Assembly: GCF_000020125.1 (NCBI RefSeq)
Contig: NC_010681.1
Location: 3,720,001-3,784,000, forward strand
DNA length: 64,000 nucleotides
Direction of reading: 5' to 3'
Source: Paraburkholderia phytofirmans PsJN
Lineage (GTDB): Bacteria > Pseudomonadota > Gammaproteobacteria > Burkholderiales > Burkholderiaceae
In this document: positions 17,887 to 26,744 of the stretch, piece after piece
How positions within the stretch are numbered: the stretch's first letter is position 1
How the letters are laid out: every line of letters begins with the position of its first letter
The notes under the pieces: model-generated
Seen by the model: the letters and a program-made list of their open reading frames with translations, nothing else
Told to the model about the DNA's origin: nothing
Databases searched by the model: none
Made by a program: the position numbers and the translations under genes

Positions 17887-19416
17887 GTGACGCAAGGCTC
17901 GAGATACGATTTGCTCGTCGTGGGCGGCGGGATCAACGGCGCAGGCATCGCTCGCGATGCGGCGGGCCGCGGCCTGTCGGTGCTGCTCTGCGAACAGGAC
18001 GATCTGGCGGCGCATACGTCGTCGGCCAGCACGAAGCTCATTCACGGCGGCTTGCGCTACCTCGAATACCGCGAGTTCGGACTGGTGCGAAAAGCGCTGC
18101 AGGAGCGCGAGACACTGCTGCGCGCAGCGCCGCACATCATGTGGCCGCTGCGCTTCGTGATGCCGCACATGCCGGATCTGCGCCCGGCCTGGCTGATCCG
18201 CGCCGGTCTCTTTCTCTACGACCATCTCGCCAGGCGTGAGCTGCTGCCCGGCTCGCGCGGCATCGTGATGCGCAATCATCCGGCGGGCGCGCCGCTGGTC
18301 GATTCGATCAAGCGCGGCTTCGTGTATTCGGACGGCTGGGTCAACGACGCGCGTCTCGTCGTGCTGAACGCACTGGACGCGCAGGAGCACGGCGCGAAAA
18401 TTCTCACGCGCACCAAGCTGCTGAGCGCGGTGCGCGCAGGCGGCGAATGGCGCGCGCAACTCAAGCGCGCGGACGGCACGCTTCTGGACGTGCGCGCCGC
18501 ATCGATTGCGAACGCCGCGGGCCCGTGGGTCGGCGAACTGCTGCAAGGCGCGCTCGGCCGCGCCGCGTCGCACAGCGTGCGGCTCGTGAAAGGCAGCCAT
18601 ATCGTCACGCGGCGTCTGTTCGAACACGACCACGCGTACATTTTCCAGAATCCGGACAAGCGCATCATCTTCGCGATTCCGTACGAACACGACTACACGC
18701 TGATCGGCACGACGGACCTCGAATATCGCGGCGACCCGTCGCAAGTGGCGATCAACGCCGACGAAACGCAGTACCTGTGCGACTCGATCAACCGCTACTT
18801 CAAGCAGAAGATTTCGCCGGCCGACGTGCGCTGGACCTATTCGGGCGTGCGTCCGCTGCTCGAGGAAGAAGGCGCGGACAATCCGTCCGCGGTCACGCGC
18901 GACTATTCGCTCGAGCTCGACGCGCCCGCCGGTGAAGCGCCGCTGCTGTCGGTGTTCGGCGGCAAGATCACCACCTTCCGCAAACTGGCGGAAGAAGCCG
19001 TCGACAAACTCGCGCAAGCGCTGCAAAACGGCGCGTCTTCGTGGACGGCCGGCGCGCCGTTGCCCGGCGGCGATATTCCGAACGCCAACTTCGAACGCTT
19101 TCTGAGCGAATTCAAACAGCAGCATGCATGGCTGCCAGCCGATCTGGCGCATCGCCTCGCCCGCGCTTACGGCACGCGCGTCAAGCAGGTGCTCGGCAAT
19201 GCGCGTTCCGTGGCCGATCTTGGCCGCGCCTTCGCGCCGGGTCTTTACGAAGCGGAACTGACGTACCTGCGCGACACCGAATGGGCGCGCAGCGCGCAGG
19301 ACGTGCTGTGGCGCCGATCGAAACTCGGCTTGCACGTCGAACCCGGCACGCTCGATTCGATCACACGCGATATCGACGCATGGTTCGCCCGCGAACCCGC
19401 GCGCGAAGGCGCATAG
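17887..19416 (+). CDS. glpD: Aerobic glycerol-3-phosphate dehydrogenase
   Basis: 509 aa. Oxidises sn-glycerol-3-phosphate to dihydroxyacetone phosphate at the inner membrane and passes electrons to ubiquinone. The FAD dinucleotide fold is at the N-terminus (VVGGGINGAGIARDAAGRG). Family blocks are STKLIHGGLRYLE, the substrate-site region VRLVKGSHIV, TYSGVRPLLEEE and SVFGGKITTFRKLAEEA. The start is GTG at 17887 with an AGGGGA upstream. The glpK gene follows after 179 bp. It sits behind the putative GlpR operators. Confidence 0.95.
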   Translation: MTQGSRYDLLVVGGGINGAGIARDAAGRGLSVLLCEQDDLAAHTSSASTKLIHGGLRYLEYREFGLVRKALQERETLLRAAPHIMWPLRFVMPHMPDLRPAWLIRAGLFLYDHLARRELLPGSRGIVMRNHPAGAPLVDSIKRGFVYSDGWVNDARLVVLNALDAQEHGAKILTRTKLLSAVRAGGEWRAQLKRADGTLLDVRAASIANAAGPWVGELLQGALGRAASHSVRLVKGSHIVTRRLFEHDHAYIFQNPDKRIIFAIPYEHDYTLIGTTDLEYRGDPSQVAINADETQYLCDSINRYFKQKISPADVRWTYSGVRPLLEEEGADNPSAVTRDYSLELDAPAGEAPLLSVFGGKITTFRKLAEEAVDKLAQALQNGASSWTAGAPLPGGDIPNANFERFLSEFKQQHAWLPADLAHRLARAYGTRVKQVLGNARSVADLGRAFAPGLYEAELTYLRDTEWARSAQDVLWRRSKLGLHVEPGTLDSITRDIDAWFAREPAREGA

Positions 19417-19595
19417 TCGGATATCGCCACGCAGCGTATGCGCGGCATGCGAGAGAACTGAACCGCATCGATTCACCCTCGGCTGAACGAAGCCGGGCGG
19501 CACCATCACACGTGTTGCTGCCCGCTTAAAACTACAAGCCGTTCCCGTCGCCGGCTTTGCGCCCGGCGATTCATAAAACGCATGGAGAAGAGACA

Positions 19596-21095
19596 ATGCA
19601 GGACCAGTACATCCTCGCGCTTGACCAAGGCACCACCAGCTCGCGCGCGATGCTGTTCGACCGGCTCGGCAATATCGTGTCGACTGCTCAAAAGGAATTC
19701 CAGCAGATCTATCCGCGTCCGGGCTGGGTCGAACACGATCCGCAGGAAATCTGGTCGACTCAGGCGGGTGTCGCTGCCGAAGCCGTGACGCGCGCCGGCA
19801 TGAACGGCACCTCGATCGCCGCGATCGGCATCACCAATCAGCGCGAAACCACGATCGTGTGGGATCGCGAAACCGGCCATCCGATCTACAACGCGATCGT
19901 CTGGCAGGACCGCCGCACCGCCGACTTCTGCGACCAACTCAAAGAGCAAGGGCTCGAAGAGAAAGTCCGCGCCAAAACCGGCCTGCCGATCGACTCGTAC
20001 TTCTCGGCGACCAAGATCCGCTGGATTCTCGATAACGTCGAAGGCGCGCGCGAAAAGGCCAGACAGGGCCGCCTCGCGTTCGGTACTGTGGACAGCTGGC
20101 TGGTGTGGAATTTCACCAAGGGCGGCCTGCACGTCACCGACGTCACCAACGCGTCGCGCACGATGCTCTTCAACATCCACTCGCTGAAGTGGGACGATGA
20201 ACTGCTCGAAGCGCTCGACATTCCGCGCAGCATGCTGCCGGAGGTGCGGGCTTCGTCGGAAGTGTACGGACCGACCAAGACCACCGTGTTCGCTTCGAAG
20301 ATTCCGCTCGCGGGCATCGCCGGCGATCAGCACGCCGCCCTCTTCGGGCAGATGTGCACGGAGTCGGGCATGGTGAAGAACACCTACGGCACCGGTTGCT
20401 TCCTCGTGATGAACACCGGCGACAAGCCGATTGAATCGAAGAACAATCTCGTCACCACGATTGCGTGGCAGATCGGCGATCAGATCAATTACGCGCTCGA
20501 AGGCAGCATCTTCATTGGCGGCGCCGTGGTGCAATGGCTGCGCGACGGCCTCGGCATCATCAAGAATGCTGCTGAGATCGAAACGCTGGCACGCAGCGTG
20601 TCTCACTCCGACGGCGTGTATCTGGTGCCCGCCTTCGCCGGCCTCGGCGCGCCGCATTGGAACGCCCGTGCTCGCGGCACGCTGTTCGGCGTGACGCGCG
20701 GCACGTCGTCCGCGCATATTGCGCGCGCCGCGCTCGACTCGATCGCCTACCAATCGCTCGACGTTTTGAAAGCGATGGAAGCCGACTCCGGCATTCGCAT
20801 CGGCGAATTGCGGGTGGACGGCGGCGCCTGCGCCAACAATCTGCTGATGCAATTCCAGGCGGACATTCTCGGCGTCGACGCGGTGCGCCCCAAGGTGGCG
20901 GAAACCACCGCATTGGGCGCGGCTTACCTGGCCGGTCTCGCGGTGGGTTACTGGAAAGACGTCGACGAACTGCAAAGCCAGTGGAAGCTCGACCGCCGCT
21001 TCACGCCCGCGCTGCCGCACGCCGAAGTCAAGCAGTGCCTCGACGGCTGGCAGCGCGCGATTCGCGCCGCGAAGGCCTGGGCCGACACGCCCTGA
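19596..21095 (+). CDS. glpK: Glycerol kinase
   Basis: 499 aa. Phosphorylates glycerol with ATP in the cytoplasm, trapping it as glycerol-3-phosphate. FGGY-family signatures are complete: N-terminal [16 protein letters not shown], the glycerol-contact region [27 protein letters not shown] block, [13 protein letters not shown] and the C-terminal [19 protein letters not shown]. The ATG at 19596 follows GGAGAAGAGA. An in-frame start at 19557 is unlikely. It lies between glpD and glpF. Confidence 0.96.
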   Translation: MQDQYILALDQGTTSSRAMLFDRLGNIVSTAQKEFQQIYPRPGWVEHDPQEIWSTQAGVAAEAVTRAGMNGTSIAAIGITNQRETTIVWDRETGHPIYNAIVWQDRRTADFCDQLKEQGLEEKVRAKTGLPIDSYFSATKIRWILDNVEGAREKARQGRLAFGTVDSWLVWNFTKGGLHVTDVTNASRTMLFNIHSLKWDDELLEALDIPRSMLPEVRASSEVYGPTKTTVFASKIPLAGIAGDQHAALFGQMCTESGMVKNTYGTGCFLVMNTGDKPIESKNNLVTTIAWQIGDQINYALEGSIFIGGAVVQWLRDGLGIIKNAAEIETLARSVSHSDGVYLVPAFAGLGAPHWNARARGTLFGVTRGTSSAHIARAALDSIAYQSLDVLKAMEADSGIRIGELRVDGGACANNLLMQFQADILGVDAVRPKVAETTALGAAYLAGLAVGYWKDVDELQSQWKLDRRFTPALPHAEVKQCLDGWQRAIRAAKAWADTP

Positions 21096-21128
21096 GCATC
21101 TTTTTCAACCTTCTCATCCATCGATAAA

Positions 21129-21151
21129 GAAGCCGCTCATCCCGCGGCTTC
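21129..21151 (+). other. Hairpin between glpK and glpF
   Basis: An 8-bp perfect stem, GAAGCCGC and GCGGCTTC, with a 7-nt loop and no U tract. It could stabilise the upstream mRNA or lower glpF expression; it is not a normal terminator. Confidence 0.4.
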
Positions 21152-21180
21152 CCTGACAACAATATTTCGGATACCAAACA

Positions 21181-21894
21181 ATGTCACCTTACATTGCTGA
21201 ATTCATCGGCACTGCGCTCGTGGTGCTGCTCGGCGACGGCGCCGTCGCCAACGTGCTGCTCGCGCGCACCAAAGGCAAAGGCGCGGACCTGATCGTGATC
21301 GTCATGGGCTGGGCGATGGCCGTGTTCATCGCCGTCTATGTCACCGCGTCGTTCAGCGGCGCTCATCTGAATCCTGTCGTGACCATCAGCCTCGCGCTGG
21401 CCGGCAAGTTCGCCTGGGCCAAGGTGCCCGGCTATATCGCGGCGCAAATGCTCGGCGGCATGGCCGGCGCGCTGCTCGTATGGATCGCGTATCGGCAGCA
21501 CTTCGCCAAAGAAGGCGATGCCGATGTGAAGCTCGGCGTGTTCTGCACCTCGCCGGCAATACGCAGCGTGCCGCACAACCTGCTCACGGAAATGATCGCC
21601 ACCTTCGTGCTGATTCTGGGCGTGCTGTATCTGGCTTCGCCGCAAGTCGGTCTCGGTGCGCTCGACGCGCTCCCGGTCGGCCTGCTGGTTCTCGGCATCG
21701 GCATCTCGCTCGGCGGCCCGACCGGTTACGCGATGAGTCCCGCTCGTGATCTGTCGCCTCGTTTGATGCACGCGCTGCTGCCGATTCCGGGCAAGCGCGA
21801 CAGCGACTGGCACTACGCGTGGATTCCAGTTTGCGGGCCGCTGCTGGGCGGCGCGGCGGCGGCGTGTTTGTACCTGTATCTGCACGTGCACTGA
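21181..21894 (+). CDS. glpF: Glycerol facilitator (aquaglyceroporin, MIP family)
   Basis: 237 aa, six membrane helices plus two half-helices. The first pore box is SGAHLNPVVT (N64-P65-V66) and the second is GYAMSPARD (S186-P187-A188), so both canonical NPA boxes are altered. The loop GDADVKLGVFCTSPAIRS and the end WHYAWIPVCGPLLGG resemble Gram-positive GlpF more than E. coli GlpF. Inner-membrane channel for glycerol entry. It follows glpK after 85 bp and is the last glp gene here. Confidence 0.88.
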   Translation: MSPYIAEFIGTALVVLLGDGAVANVLLARTKGKGADLIVIVMGWAMAVFIAVYVTASFSGAHLNPVVTISLALAGKFAWAKVPGYIAAQMLGGMAGALLVWIAYRQHFAKEGDADVKLGVFCTSPAIRSVPHNLLTEMIATFVLILGVLYLASPQVGLGALDALPVGLLVLGIGISLGGPTGYAMSPARDLSPRLMHALLPIPGKRDSDWHYAWIPVCGPLLGGAAAACLYLYLHVH

Positions 21895-22071
21895 TCCGCG
21901 CGACGTAGGCAAGGCTCACTCAGGCGTGCATCGCGGTGCGCCTGAGCAAAGAAGTCACGGAAAGCAGCGGCGCCGCTCAGGTGCCGCCAAAGCACGTATC
22001 ATGACGCTTTCACTTACCGCGCATGAACTTGCAATTGCCTTGCTCATGCGCTTCGCTTTCCGTTTTCAGGC

Positions 22072-22758
22072 ATGATCGACCACCTCATCTGTGACTGCGA
22101 CGGCGTGCTCGTCGACAGTGAAATCATCGCTGACCGCGTGATGCTCGAAACGCTGAGCGCCACGTTCCCCAGCCTCGACTTCGAACCCATCGTCAAGACG
22201 GCCTTTGGTCAGCAAACGTCGCGCTTTCTCGAAGGCATCGAGAAGTCGTTCGATATCACGTTGCCCGCGAATTTTTTCGAGACCATCGAACACAACGTCG
22301 AACTCGAACTGGCGGCTTCGCTCAGTCCGATCAACGGCGTGCGCGACGCGTTGCAACGCGTCACGTTGCCGGCCGCCGTCGTGTCGAACAGCCGGATGGC
22401 GCGCGTGAATGCATCGGTGCGGCGCGCGGGTTTGCAGCAGATTTTCGGCGAACGCATTTTCAGCGCGGAACCGGTGGCGCGGCCGAAGCCGTATCCCGAC
22501 GTGTATCTGTTCGCCGCGAAAACGCTGGGCGTGGAGCCTTCGCGATGCGTGGTGGTGGAAGACAGCGTGGCGGGTTTGAATGCCGCGCGCGCGGCGGGCA
22601 TGAAGACGATCGCGTTCGTCGGCGCGAGCCATATTCCCGATGGCTACGCGGACGCGCTGCGCAAGATGGGCATGACGCGGATCATGCAGCATATGGATGA
22701 ATTGCCCGCGCTGGTTGAAGCCGGTGTACGCGGAGAATTTGGCGACGTGCAGTCGTAG
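22072..22758 (+). CDS. HAD-superfamily (IA) phosphatase, sugar-phosphate type
   Basis: 228 aa. Motif I is CDCDGVLVDSE with the nucleophile and acid/base Asp (D9 and D11). An all-helical cap follows, then motif II in VVSNSRMARV, the lysine in ARPKPYPDVYLFAA (motif III), and motif IV in VVEDSVAGLNAARAAG. These are phosphoglycolate- or 6-phosphogluconate-phosphatase-like enzymes of the cytoplasm; the substrate cannot be fixed. The last dozen residues are encoded by the first copy of a ~72-bp repeat that continues past the stop codon. Confidence 0.85.
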   Translation: MIDHLICDCDGVLVDSEIIADRVMLETLSATFPSLDFEPIVKTAFGQQTSRFLEGIEKSFDITLPANFFETIEHNVELELAASLSPINGVRDALQRVTLPAAVVSNSRMARVNASVRRAGLQQIFGERIFSAEPVARPKPYPDVYLFAAKTLGVEPSRCVVVEDSVAGLNAARAAGMKTIAFVGASHIPDGYADALRKMGMTRIMQHMDELPALVEAGVRGEFGDVQS

Positions 22759-22925
22759 GTTTTCGCGGCATCTGCAAAAACCCGCTGCATTGCCGGCATA
22801 CGCAGCGAATTCGACGACATGCAACGCAGCCGTTCGCGGCAATGGAATAAGGCGGCTGGGATGCCCATGTGTGCGGCGAATTCGACAGCAGCAATCGCGG
22901 CCGTTCGCGTTAATAAGAAAAGCCG
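22722..22925 (+). repeat. Three imperfect tandem copies of a ~72-bp unit
   Basis: The anchor GAATT(T/C) recurs at 22735, 22807 and 22878, each preceded by a TACGC/TGCGG-type run and followed, about 25 nt later, by TTCGCGG or TTCGCGT. Copy 1 contains the HAD stop codon; copies 2 and 3 are non-coding. Copies 2 and 3 are closer to each other than to copy 1. Confidence 0.6.
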
Positions 22926-22944
22926 GCTGCGCGAGCCGGCTTTT
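22918..22944. terminator. Bidirectional terminator between the HAD gene and ribB
   Basis: AAAAGCCGGCT, a 5-nt spacer, then AGCCGGCTTTT: an 11-bp perfect stem with an A run on one side and a T run on the other. It can serve both convergent genes. Confidence 0.85.
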
Positions 22945-23003
22945 TCACATCATCACTGCAAGCGAGTGCGCGCGTCGTGTCACGCGTTCGCGCTCCCCGC
23001 GCA

Positions 23004-23738
23004 TCAAGCCTCGTCAGCCACGCATTCGCGCGCCTGCGCCAGCGTCTGACGAAACTCCACCAATTCGGCGATGGTCAGCATCGGCAGATTGTGTTGCGCG
23101 GCGAAACGCTCCACATCGGCGCCGCGCGTCATCGTGCCGTCCGGATTCATCAGTTCGCATAGCACGCCAGCCGGTTTCAGACCCGCAAGAATCGCGAGGT
23201 CCACCGTGCCTTCGGTGTGGCCGCGGCGAGCCAGCACGCCGCCGGGTTGCGCACGCAACGGGAACACGTGACCGGGACGCACGATATCGGCGGGCTTCGC
23301 CGTGTCGGCGATCGCGGCGCGAATGGTCGTCACGCGATCGAGCGCGGACACGCCGGTGGTCACGCCATCGCGCGCTTCGATTGAAATCGTGAACGCGGTG
23401 CCGTGACGGCTTTCGTTGTTGACAGCCATGGGCGGCAGTTCAAGCGCGCGGATTTTCTCGTCGGGCAAACACAGGCACACGATGCCGCTGCATTCGCGGA
23501 TCAGCAACGCCATGGTTTCGACGGACAGACGCTCGGCGGACACGATCAGATCGGCTTCGTTCTCACGGTCGTGGTCGTCTTGCAGAACGACGGCGCGGCC
23601 ATCGCGCATGGCTTGCAAGGCGGCGGCGATACGCGGCGGAACGGCTTCGGTGTCGAGCAGCGGGAGGTCGAGGAATGCGCTATCCGCAATCGTCGACGGA
23701 GCAGGGAAAGTAGCAAAGGTCATGATTGAAACGCTCAT
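23004..23738 (-). CDS. ribB: 3,4-dihydroxy-2-butanone-4-phosphate synthase
   Basis: 244 aa. Makes the four-carbon riboflavin precursor from ribulose-5-phosphate. Signatures are the acidic [35 protein letters not shown], the [18 protein letters not shown] block, and [24 protein letters not shown] with the catalytic His and Glu. There is no GTP cyclohydrolase II domain, so this is a single-function RibB-type protein, probably an extra copy apart from a rib operon. Strong support comes from the FMN riboswitch upstream. An ATG at 23723 is a possible alternative start. Confidence 0.93.
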   Translation of the reverse strand: MSVSIMTFATFPAPSTIADSAFLDLPLLDTEAVPPRIAAALQAMRDGRAVVLQDDHDRENEADLIVSAERLSVETMALLIRECSGIVCLCLPDEKIRALELPPMAVNNESRHGTAFTISIEARDGVTTGVSALDRVTTIRAAIADTAKPADIVRPGHVFPLRAQPGGVLARRGHTEGTVDLAILAGLKPAGVLCELMNPDGTMTRGADVERFAAQHNLPMLTIAELVEFRQTLAQARECVADEA

Positions 23739-23874
23739 CGCAAAAGTTGGGCGAGAAACGTTTCAGGGCATTGCAAACAGACAAAGACGCGCCGTTGAAC
23801 GCCGCGCAAAGCGACGCTCGCGCACCGCCTCGACCTGCAAGCGGCGCCACGGAAACGAACATGACTATCTGCAC

Positions 23875-24050
23875 ATCTTCTTCCATCCGGACTCTAACCG
23901 TCGGCCCTGGCTTCTCACCAGATCTGCTGACCCCACTTCAGTCTTTCCTGTTTCGAAGACCGTACGACGTGGGCGCTCGCGGGCTCGCCGGCTCACGCTT
24001 TCGCGTTGCCGGCATACCGCCGGTGGGGAATTTCGCCCCGCCCTGAAGAC
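23875..24050 (-). ncRNA. FMN riboswitch (RFN element) controlling ribB
   Basis: Read on the minus strand, the conserved RFN blocks appear in order: TTCAGGGCGGGGCGAAATTC, then CCCCACCGGCGGT, a variable hairpin, AGCCCGCGAGCG, GTCAGCAGATCTGGTG, and the 3' block AGTCCGGATGGAAGAAGAT. It ends about 137 nt before the ribB start, so the expression platform lies in that leader. FMN binding should lower ribB expression. The motif match was made by eye. Confidence 0.93.
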
Positions 24051-24173
24051 GCACTGATTGCCGGATCGACCGGCTAGCAAAGCATACAACAGCCGCGCCG
24101 CACGTGCAGCGCAACCCTACTGATCAGACGGAGATCTCTCGCTCGGAGCACATGCGTCCGCAAAAGATGCCGA

Positions 24174-24863
24174 TCAAACCGGTGCGACTTCGCGCGCCGG
24201 CTCATGGTGCGCGGGCACGTCCCAGCGCGGCGGCGTCTCCGCCTTCAACGTCACGCGAAACGCGCGCGCTTCCGTGTCGCCGGGATTGCGCAGGCTATGC
24301 GGCTGGTCGGCGTCGAACACGATCGCGTCGCCGGTGGCCAGCAACTGGCGTTGATCGTGGACGCTGACTTCCAGCGTGCCTTCGCTCACCACCAGATTCA
24401 CCGTCGTGCCCGGCGCGCGGCGCGTGCCGGCTTCGGTGTGCAACGGCGCAATACGCAGTTCGTGAAACTCGGCGGCGGTCGGTTCGGCGTCGGGATAAAG
24501 CGGCCGGGCCGAATAGCGGCCGTTCGAACTGACGACACGCGACGAGCGCTCCGCCGGCAAATGCTCGAAGCCGTTCGTCGCGTGACGCCGCAAGAAAGCC
24601 GCCACCGACACCTTCAACGCCGCCGCCACCTTGCACAGCACCTTGATGGACGGCACGCTGCGCGCCGATTCGATCTGCGCGAGCATGGCGCGAGAAACGC
24701 CGGACGCGCGGGCCAAAGCATCGAGCGACAGTTGCCGCTCGGCGCGCAAACGGGCGAGATTCACACCGACCAGATGTTCAAGTGCGTCGAAAGGTTCAGC
24801 GGCACGCGGCGACGTATCGGTGTCAGCCGTGGGATCGCGAACGAGCGCAAGCGGGGAATGCAT
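24174..24863 (-). CDS. XRE-family regulator with C-terminal cupin domain
   Basis: 229 aa. The HTH (about residues 30-90) reads VGVNLARLRAERQLSLDALARASGVSRAMLAQIESARSVPSIKVLCKVAAAL. The C-terminal half is a cupin 2 barrel (GTLEVSVHDQRQLLATGDAIVFDADQPHSLRNPGD). Such HTH-cupin proteins sense a small molecule and control amino-acid, polyamine or fatty-acid genes. The effector is unknown. It is downstream of a divergent MFS gene unit only in position (same strand, 188-bp gap), so a functional link is not shown. Confidence 0.85.
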   Translation of the reverse strand: MHSPLALVRDPTADTDTSPRAAEPFDALEHLVGVNLARLRAERQLSLDALARASGVSRAMLAQIESARSVPSIKVLCKVAAALKVSVAAFLRRHATNGFEHLPAERSSRVVSSNGRYSARPLYPDAEPTAAEFHELRIAPLHTEAGTRRAPGTTVNLVVSEGTLEVSVHDQRQLLATGDAIVFDADQPHSLRNPGDTEARAFRVTLKAETPPRWDVPAHHEPAREVAPV

Positions 24864-24966
24864 GATTGCCTCCAGGAGCGCCGCCGGACGGCGGGCAAAC
24901 GGTTAGTGGAAGCAAGATAGCATCGCGCCCCGCCGCGCCCAACGAAGTTATCTTCACACTGTTATC

Positions 24967-24996
24967 AGCATTGCGGAGGACGTTTTCCGCAATGCT
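24967..24996. other. Perfect 11-bp inverted repeat between the MFS and XRE genes
   Basis: AGCATTGCGGA and TCCGCAATGCT flank an 8-nt loop. No T run follows on either strand, so it is a hairpin or operator rather than a clear intrinsic terminator. It is 55 bp past the stop of the MFS gene and about 100 bp before the XRE gene start. Confidence 0.45.
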
Positions 24997-25051
24997 TGTG
25001 CGAATTTTTCATAAGGGCATCGCGGCGGCCGGTTCACGGACCGGGGCGCGC

Positions 25052-26218
25052 TTACGCCCCCTGCGCCACCGTCGGCGCAGGCGCATCCATACGCGCCGCG
25101 AGCCAGGTCAGCAGCAACGCCGCCACGCTGACCGCCGCCGCCACCCAAGGCAAGGTATCGAGCGAATGGCCGTGATTGATCACCAGACCGCCAAGCCACG
25201 CGCCGCCCGCATTGCCGACGTTGAACGCACCGATATTCAGTGTCGAAGCCAGATTCGGCGCCGCGGCCGCTTTCTCGACTACGCGCATTTGCAACGGCGG
25301 CACCGTGGCGAACGCAGCAATGCCCCACACGAAGATCGTGATCGCCGCGGCCACTTGCGAATGGCTGGTGCGCGCGAAGATCGCCATCACCACCGCGAGC
25401 GCAACCAGAATGCCCATCAGCGACGGCATCAGTGCACGGTCCGCCAACTTGCCGCCGACCGTATTGCCGATCGTGAGGCCCACGCCGAACAGCACCAGAA
25501 TCAGCGTGACGCCGCGCGGCGAGAAGCCGCTCACCTGCTCGAGAATTGGCGCTATGTAGGTGAACACGACGAACACGCCGCCGAAGCCGAGCACCGTCAT
25601 GGCGAGCGCGGTCCAGACTTGCGGATCCTTCAACACGCGCACTTCATGACCGAGTCCGACCGGACCTGCGTCATGACGATTCGGCACCAGCGCCGTGACG
25701 CCCGCGAGCGACAGCACGCCGAACGCGCTGACGATCCAGAACGCCGCGCGCCAGCCGAACTCCTGGCCGACGAACGTGCCGAACGGCACGCCGAGCACGT
25801 TCGCCAGCGTCAGGCCGGTGAACATGAGCGCAATCGCGCTGGCGCGCTTTTCGGCCGGCACGAGCGAAGCCGCCACCACCGCGCCAATGCCGAAAAACGA
25901 GCCATGCGCGAACGACGTCACCACGCGCGCGATCATCAGCACGGAATAACTGGACGCGACCGCGCACAGCGTATTGCCCACGATGAACACGCCCATCAGC
26001 AGTTGCAGCGCCAACTTGCGCGGCATCTTGCTGGTCACCACCGCGAGCAACGGCGCGCCGACGGCGACGCCGAGCGCGTACCCGCTCACCAGCAAACCCG
26101 CCGACGGAATCGACACCGCCAGATCGCGCGCCACCTCGGGCAGCAAGCCCATGATCACGAACTCCGTCGTGCCGATGGCGAATGCGCTGATCGCCAGCGC
26201 CAGTAATGGAATGGGCAT
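25052..26218 (-). CDS. MFS transporter, AraJ/YdhP-like DHA1 family
   Basis: 388 aa, twelve helices. The N-terminus LLALAISAFAIGTTEFVIMGLLPEVA is the family hallmark, followed by GYALGVAVGAPLLA and ARVVTSFAHGSFFGIGAVVAASLV. Relatives export arabinose-like sugars or small drugs at the inner membrane. A GGAGAAGAA lies before the ATG. The VOC gene ends 16 bp upstream, so both are co-transcribed and face a divergent LysR gene, a typical small efflux/detoxification unit. Substrate unknown. Confidence 0.86.
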   Translation of the reverse strand: MPIPLLALAISAFAIGTTEFVIMGLLPEVARDLAVSIPSAGLLVSGYALGVAVGAPLLAVVTSKMPRKLALQLLMGVFIVGNTLCAVASSYSVLMIARVVTSFAHGSFFGIGAVVAASLVPAEKRASAIALMFTGLTLANVLGVPFGTFVGQEFGWRAAFWIVSAFGVLSLAGVTALVPNRHDAGPVGLGHEVRVLKDPQVWTALAMTVLGFGGVFVVFTYIAPILEQVSGFSPRGVTLILVLFGVGLTIGNTVGGKLADRALMPSLMGILVALAVVMAIFARTSHSQVAAAITIFVWGIAAFATVPPLQMRVVEKAAAAPNLASTLNIGAFNVGNAGGAWLGGLVINHGHSLDTLPWVAAAVSVAALLLTWLAARMDAPAPTVAQGA

Positions 26219-26234
26219 TTCTCTTCTCCAGGAT

Positions 26235-26669
26235 TTAAATTTCAGCGTGATGCAGCGCCGTCACGAATTCGACGACGACGCCCGGCGCGAGCGCCACGAA
26301 CAGTTGCGCCTGTGCCTCTTGCGGTCCCATTTGCGGCACTCGTGCGGTTCGATAATCGACACCATGTGCATGCAGGCGACCGAGCAGCGCCCGCCATTCG
26401 GCGGCACGCTCCAGCCGGAACGCGATGTGGTCGATGCGCGGCGCCGTCCTGCCGGCCGCGGCGGGCACCGTCGCGTCGATCAGATGGATCAGCGGGCGGC
26501 CGTTCGCGTAAAGCCAGTAGCCGTCAACCGAAAACGCCGGCCGTGCGCCTTGGGTCAATCCGGCCACGTCGACGAAAAAACGTCGGACCGTGTCGAGGTC
26601 GGCGGTAACGATGGTCGCGTGATCGAGCTGCATGGCGTGGGCGGTCCCAGGGTTTTCCATGAGCGCCAT
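26235..26669 (-). CDS. VOC-superfamily (glyoxalase/bleomycin-resistance-type) protein
   Basis: 144 aa or shorter. From MQLDHATIVTADLDTVRRFF onward there are two beta-alpha-beta-beta-beta modules, with metal-ligand-like residues in LDHATIV (His), LIHLIDATV (His), RIDHIAFRLER (His) and VVVEFVTAL (Glu). It binds a divalent metal and may be a dioxygenase, glyoxalase or antibiotic-binding protein. The true start may be at 26633; none of the candidate starts has a strong ribosome site. It is upstream of the MFS gene in the same unit. Confidence 0.75.
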   Translation of the reverse strand: MALMENPGTAHAMQLDHATIVTADLDTVRRFFVDVAGLTQGARPAFSVDGYWLYANGRPLIHLIDATVPAAAGRTAPRIDHIAFRLERAAEWRALLGRLHAHGVDYRTARVPQMGPQEAQAQLFVALAPGVVVEFVTALHHAEI

Positions 26670-26706
26670 TGTCGAGGCTGCGCGTCAATTTGATAATTGG
26701 CGTAGC

Positions 26707-26736
26707 ATTTGAAGCATTTTCAAATCTCATTTGAAA
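26707..26736. promoter_or_regulatory. Candidate LysR operator in the VOC/lysR divergent gap
   Basis: ATTTGA (26707-26712), a 7-bp spacer, TCAAAT (26720-26725), then a further ATTTGAAA (26729-26736). This T-N11-A-like inverted repeat with an extra half site is the common layout for a LysR regulator controlling a divergent unit and itself. The spacing between the two divergent genes is only 75 bp. Confidence 0.5.
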
Positions 26737-26744
26737 GCTTCGCA

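Noticed and set aside
22697..23392. A 231-residue plus-strand frame across the 72-bp repeats
   Set aside because: It covers the repeats and then runs antisense to ribB. It has no RBS and no conserved domain.
23416..24057. A 213-residue plus-strand frame across the ribB leader
   Set aside because: It is antisense to ribB and the FMN riboswitch.
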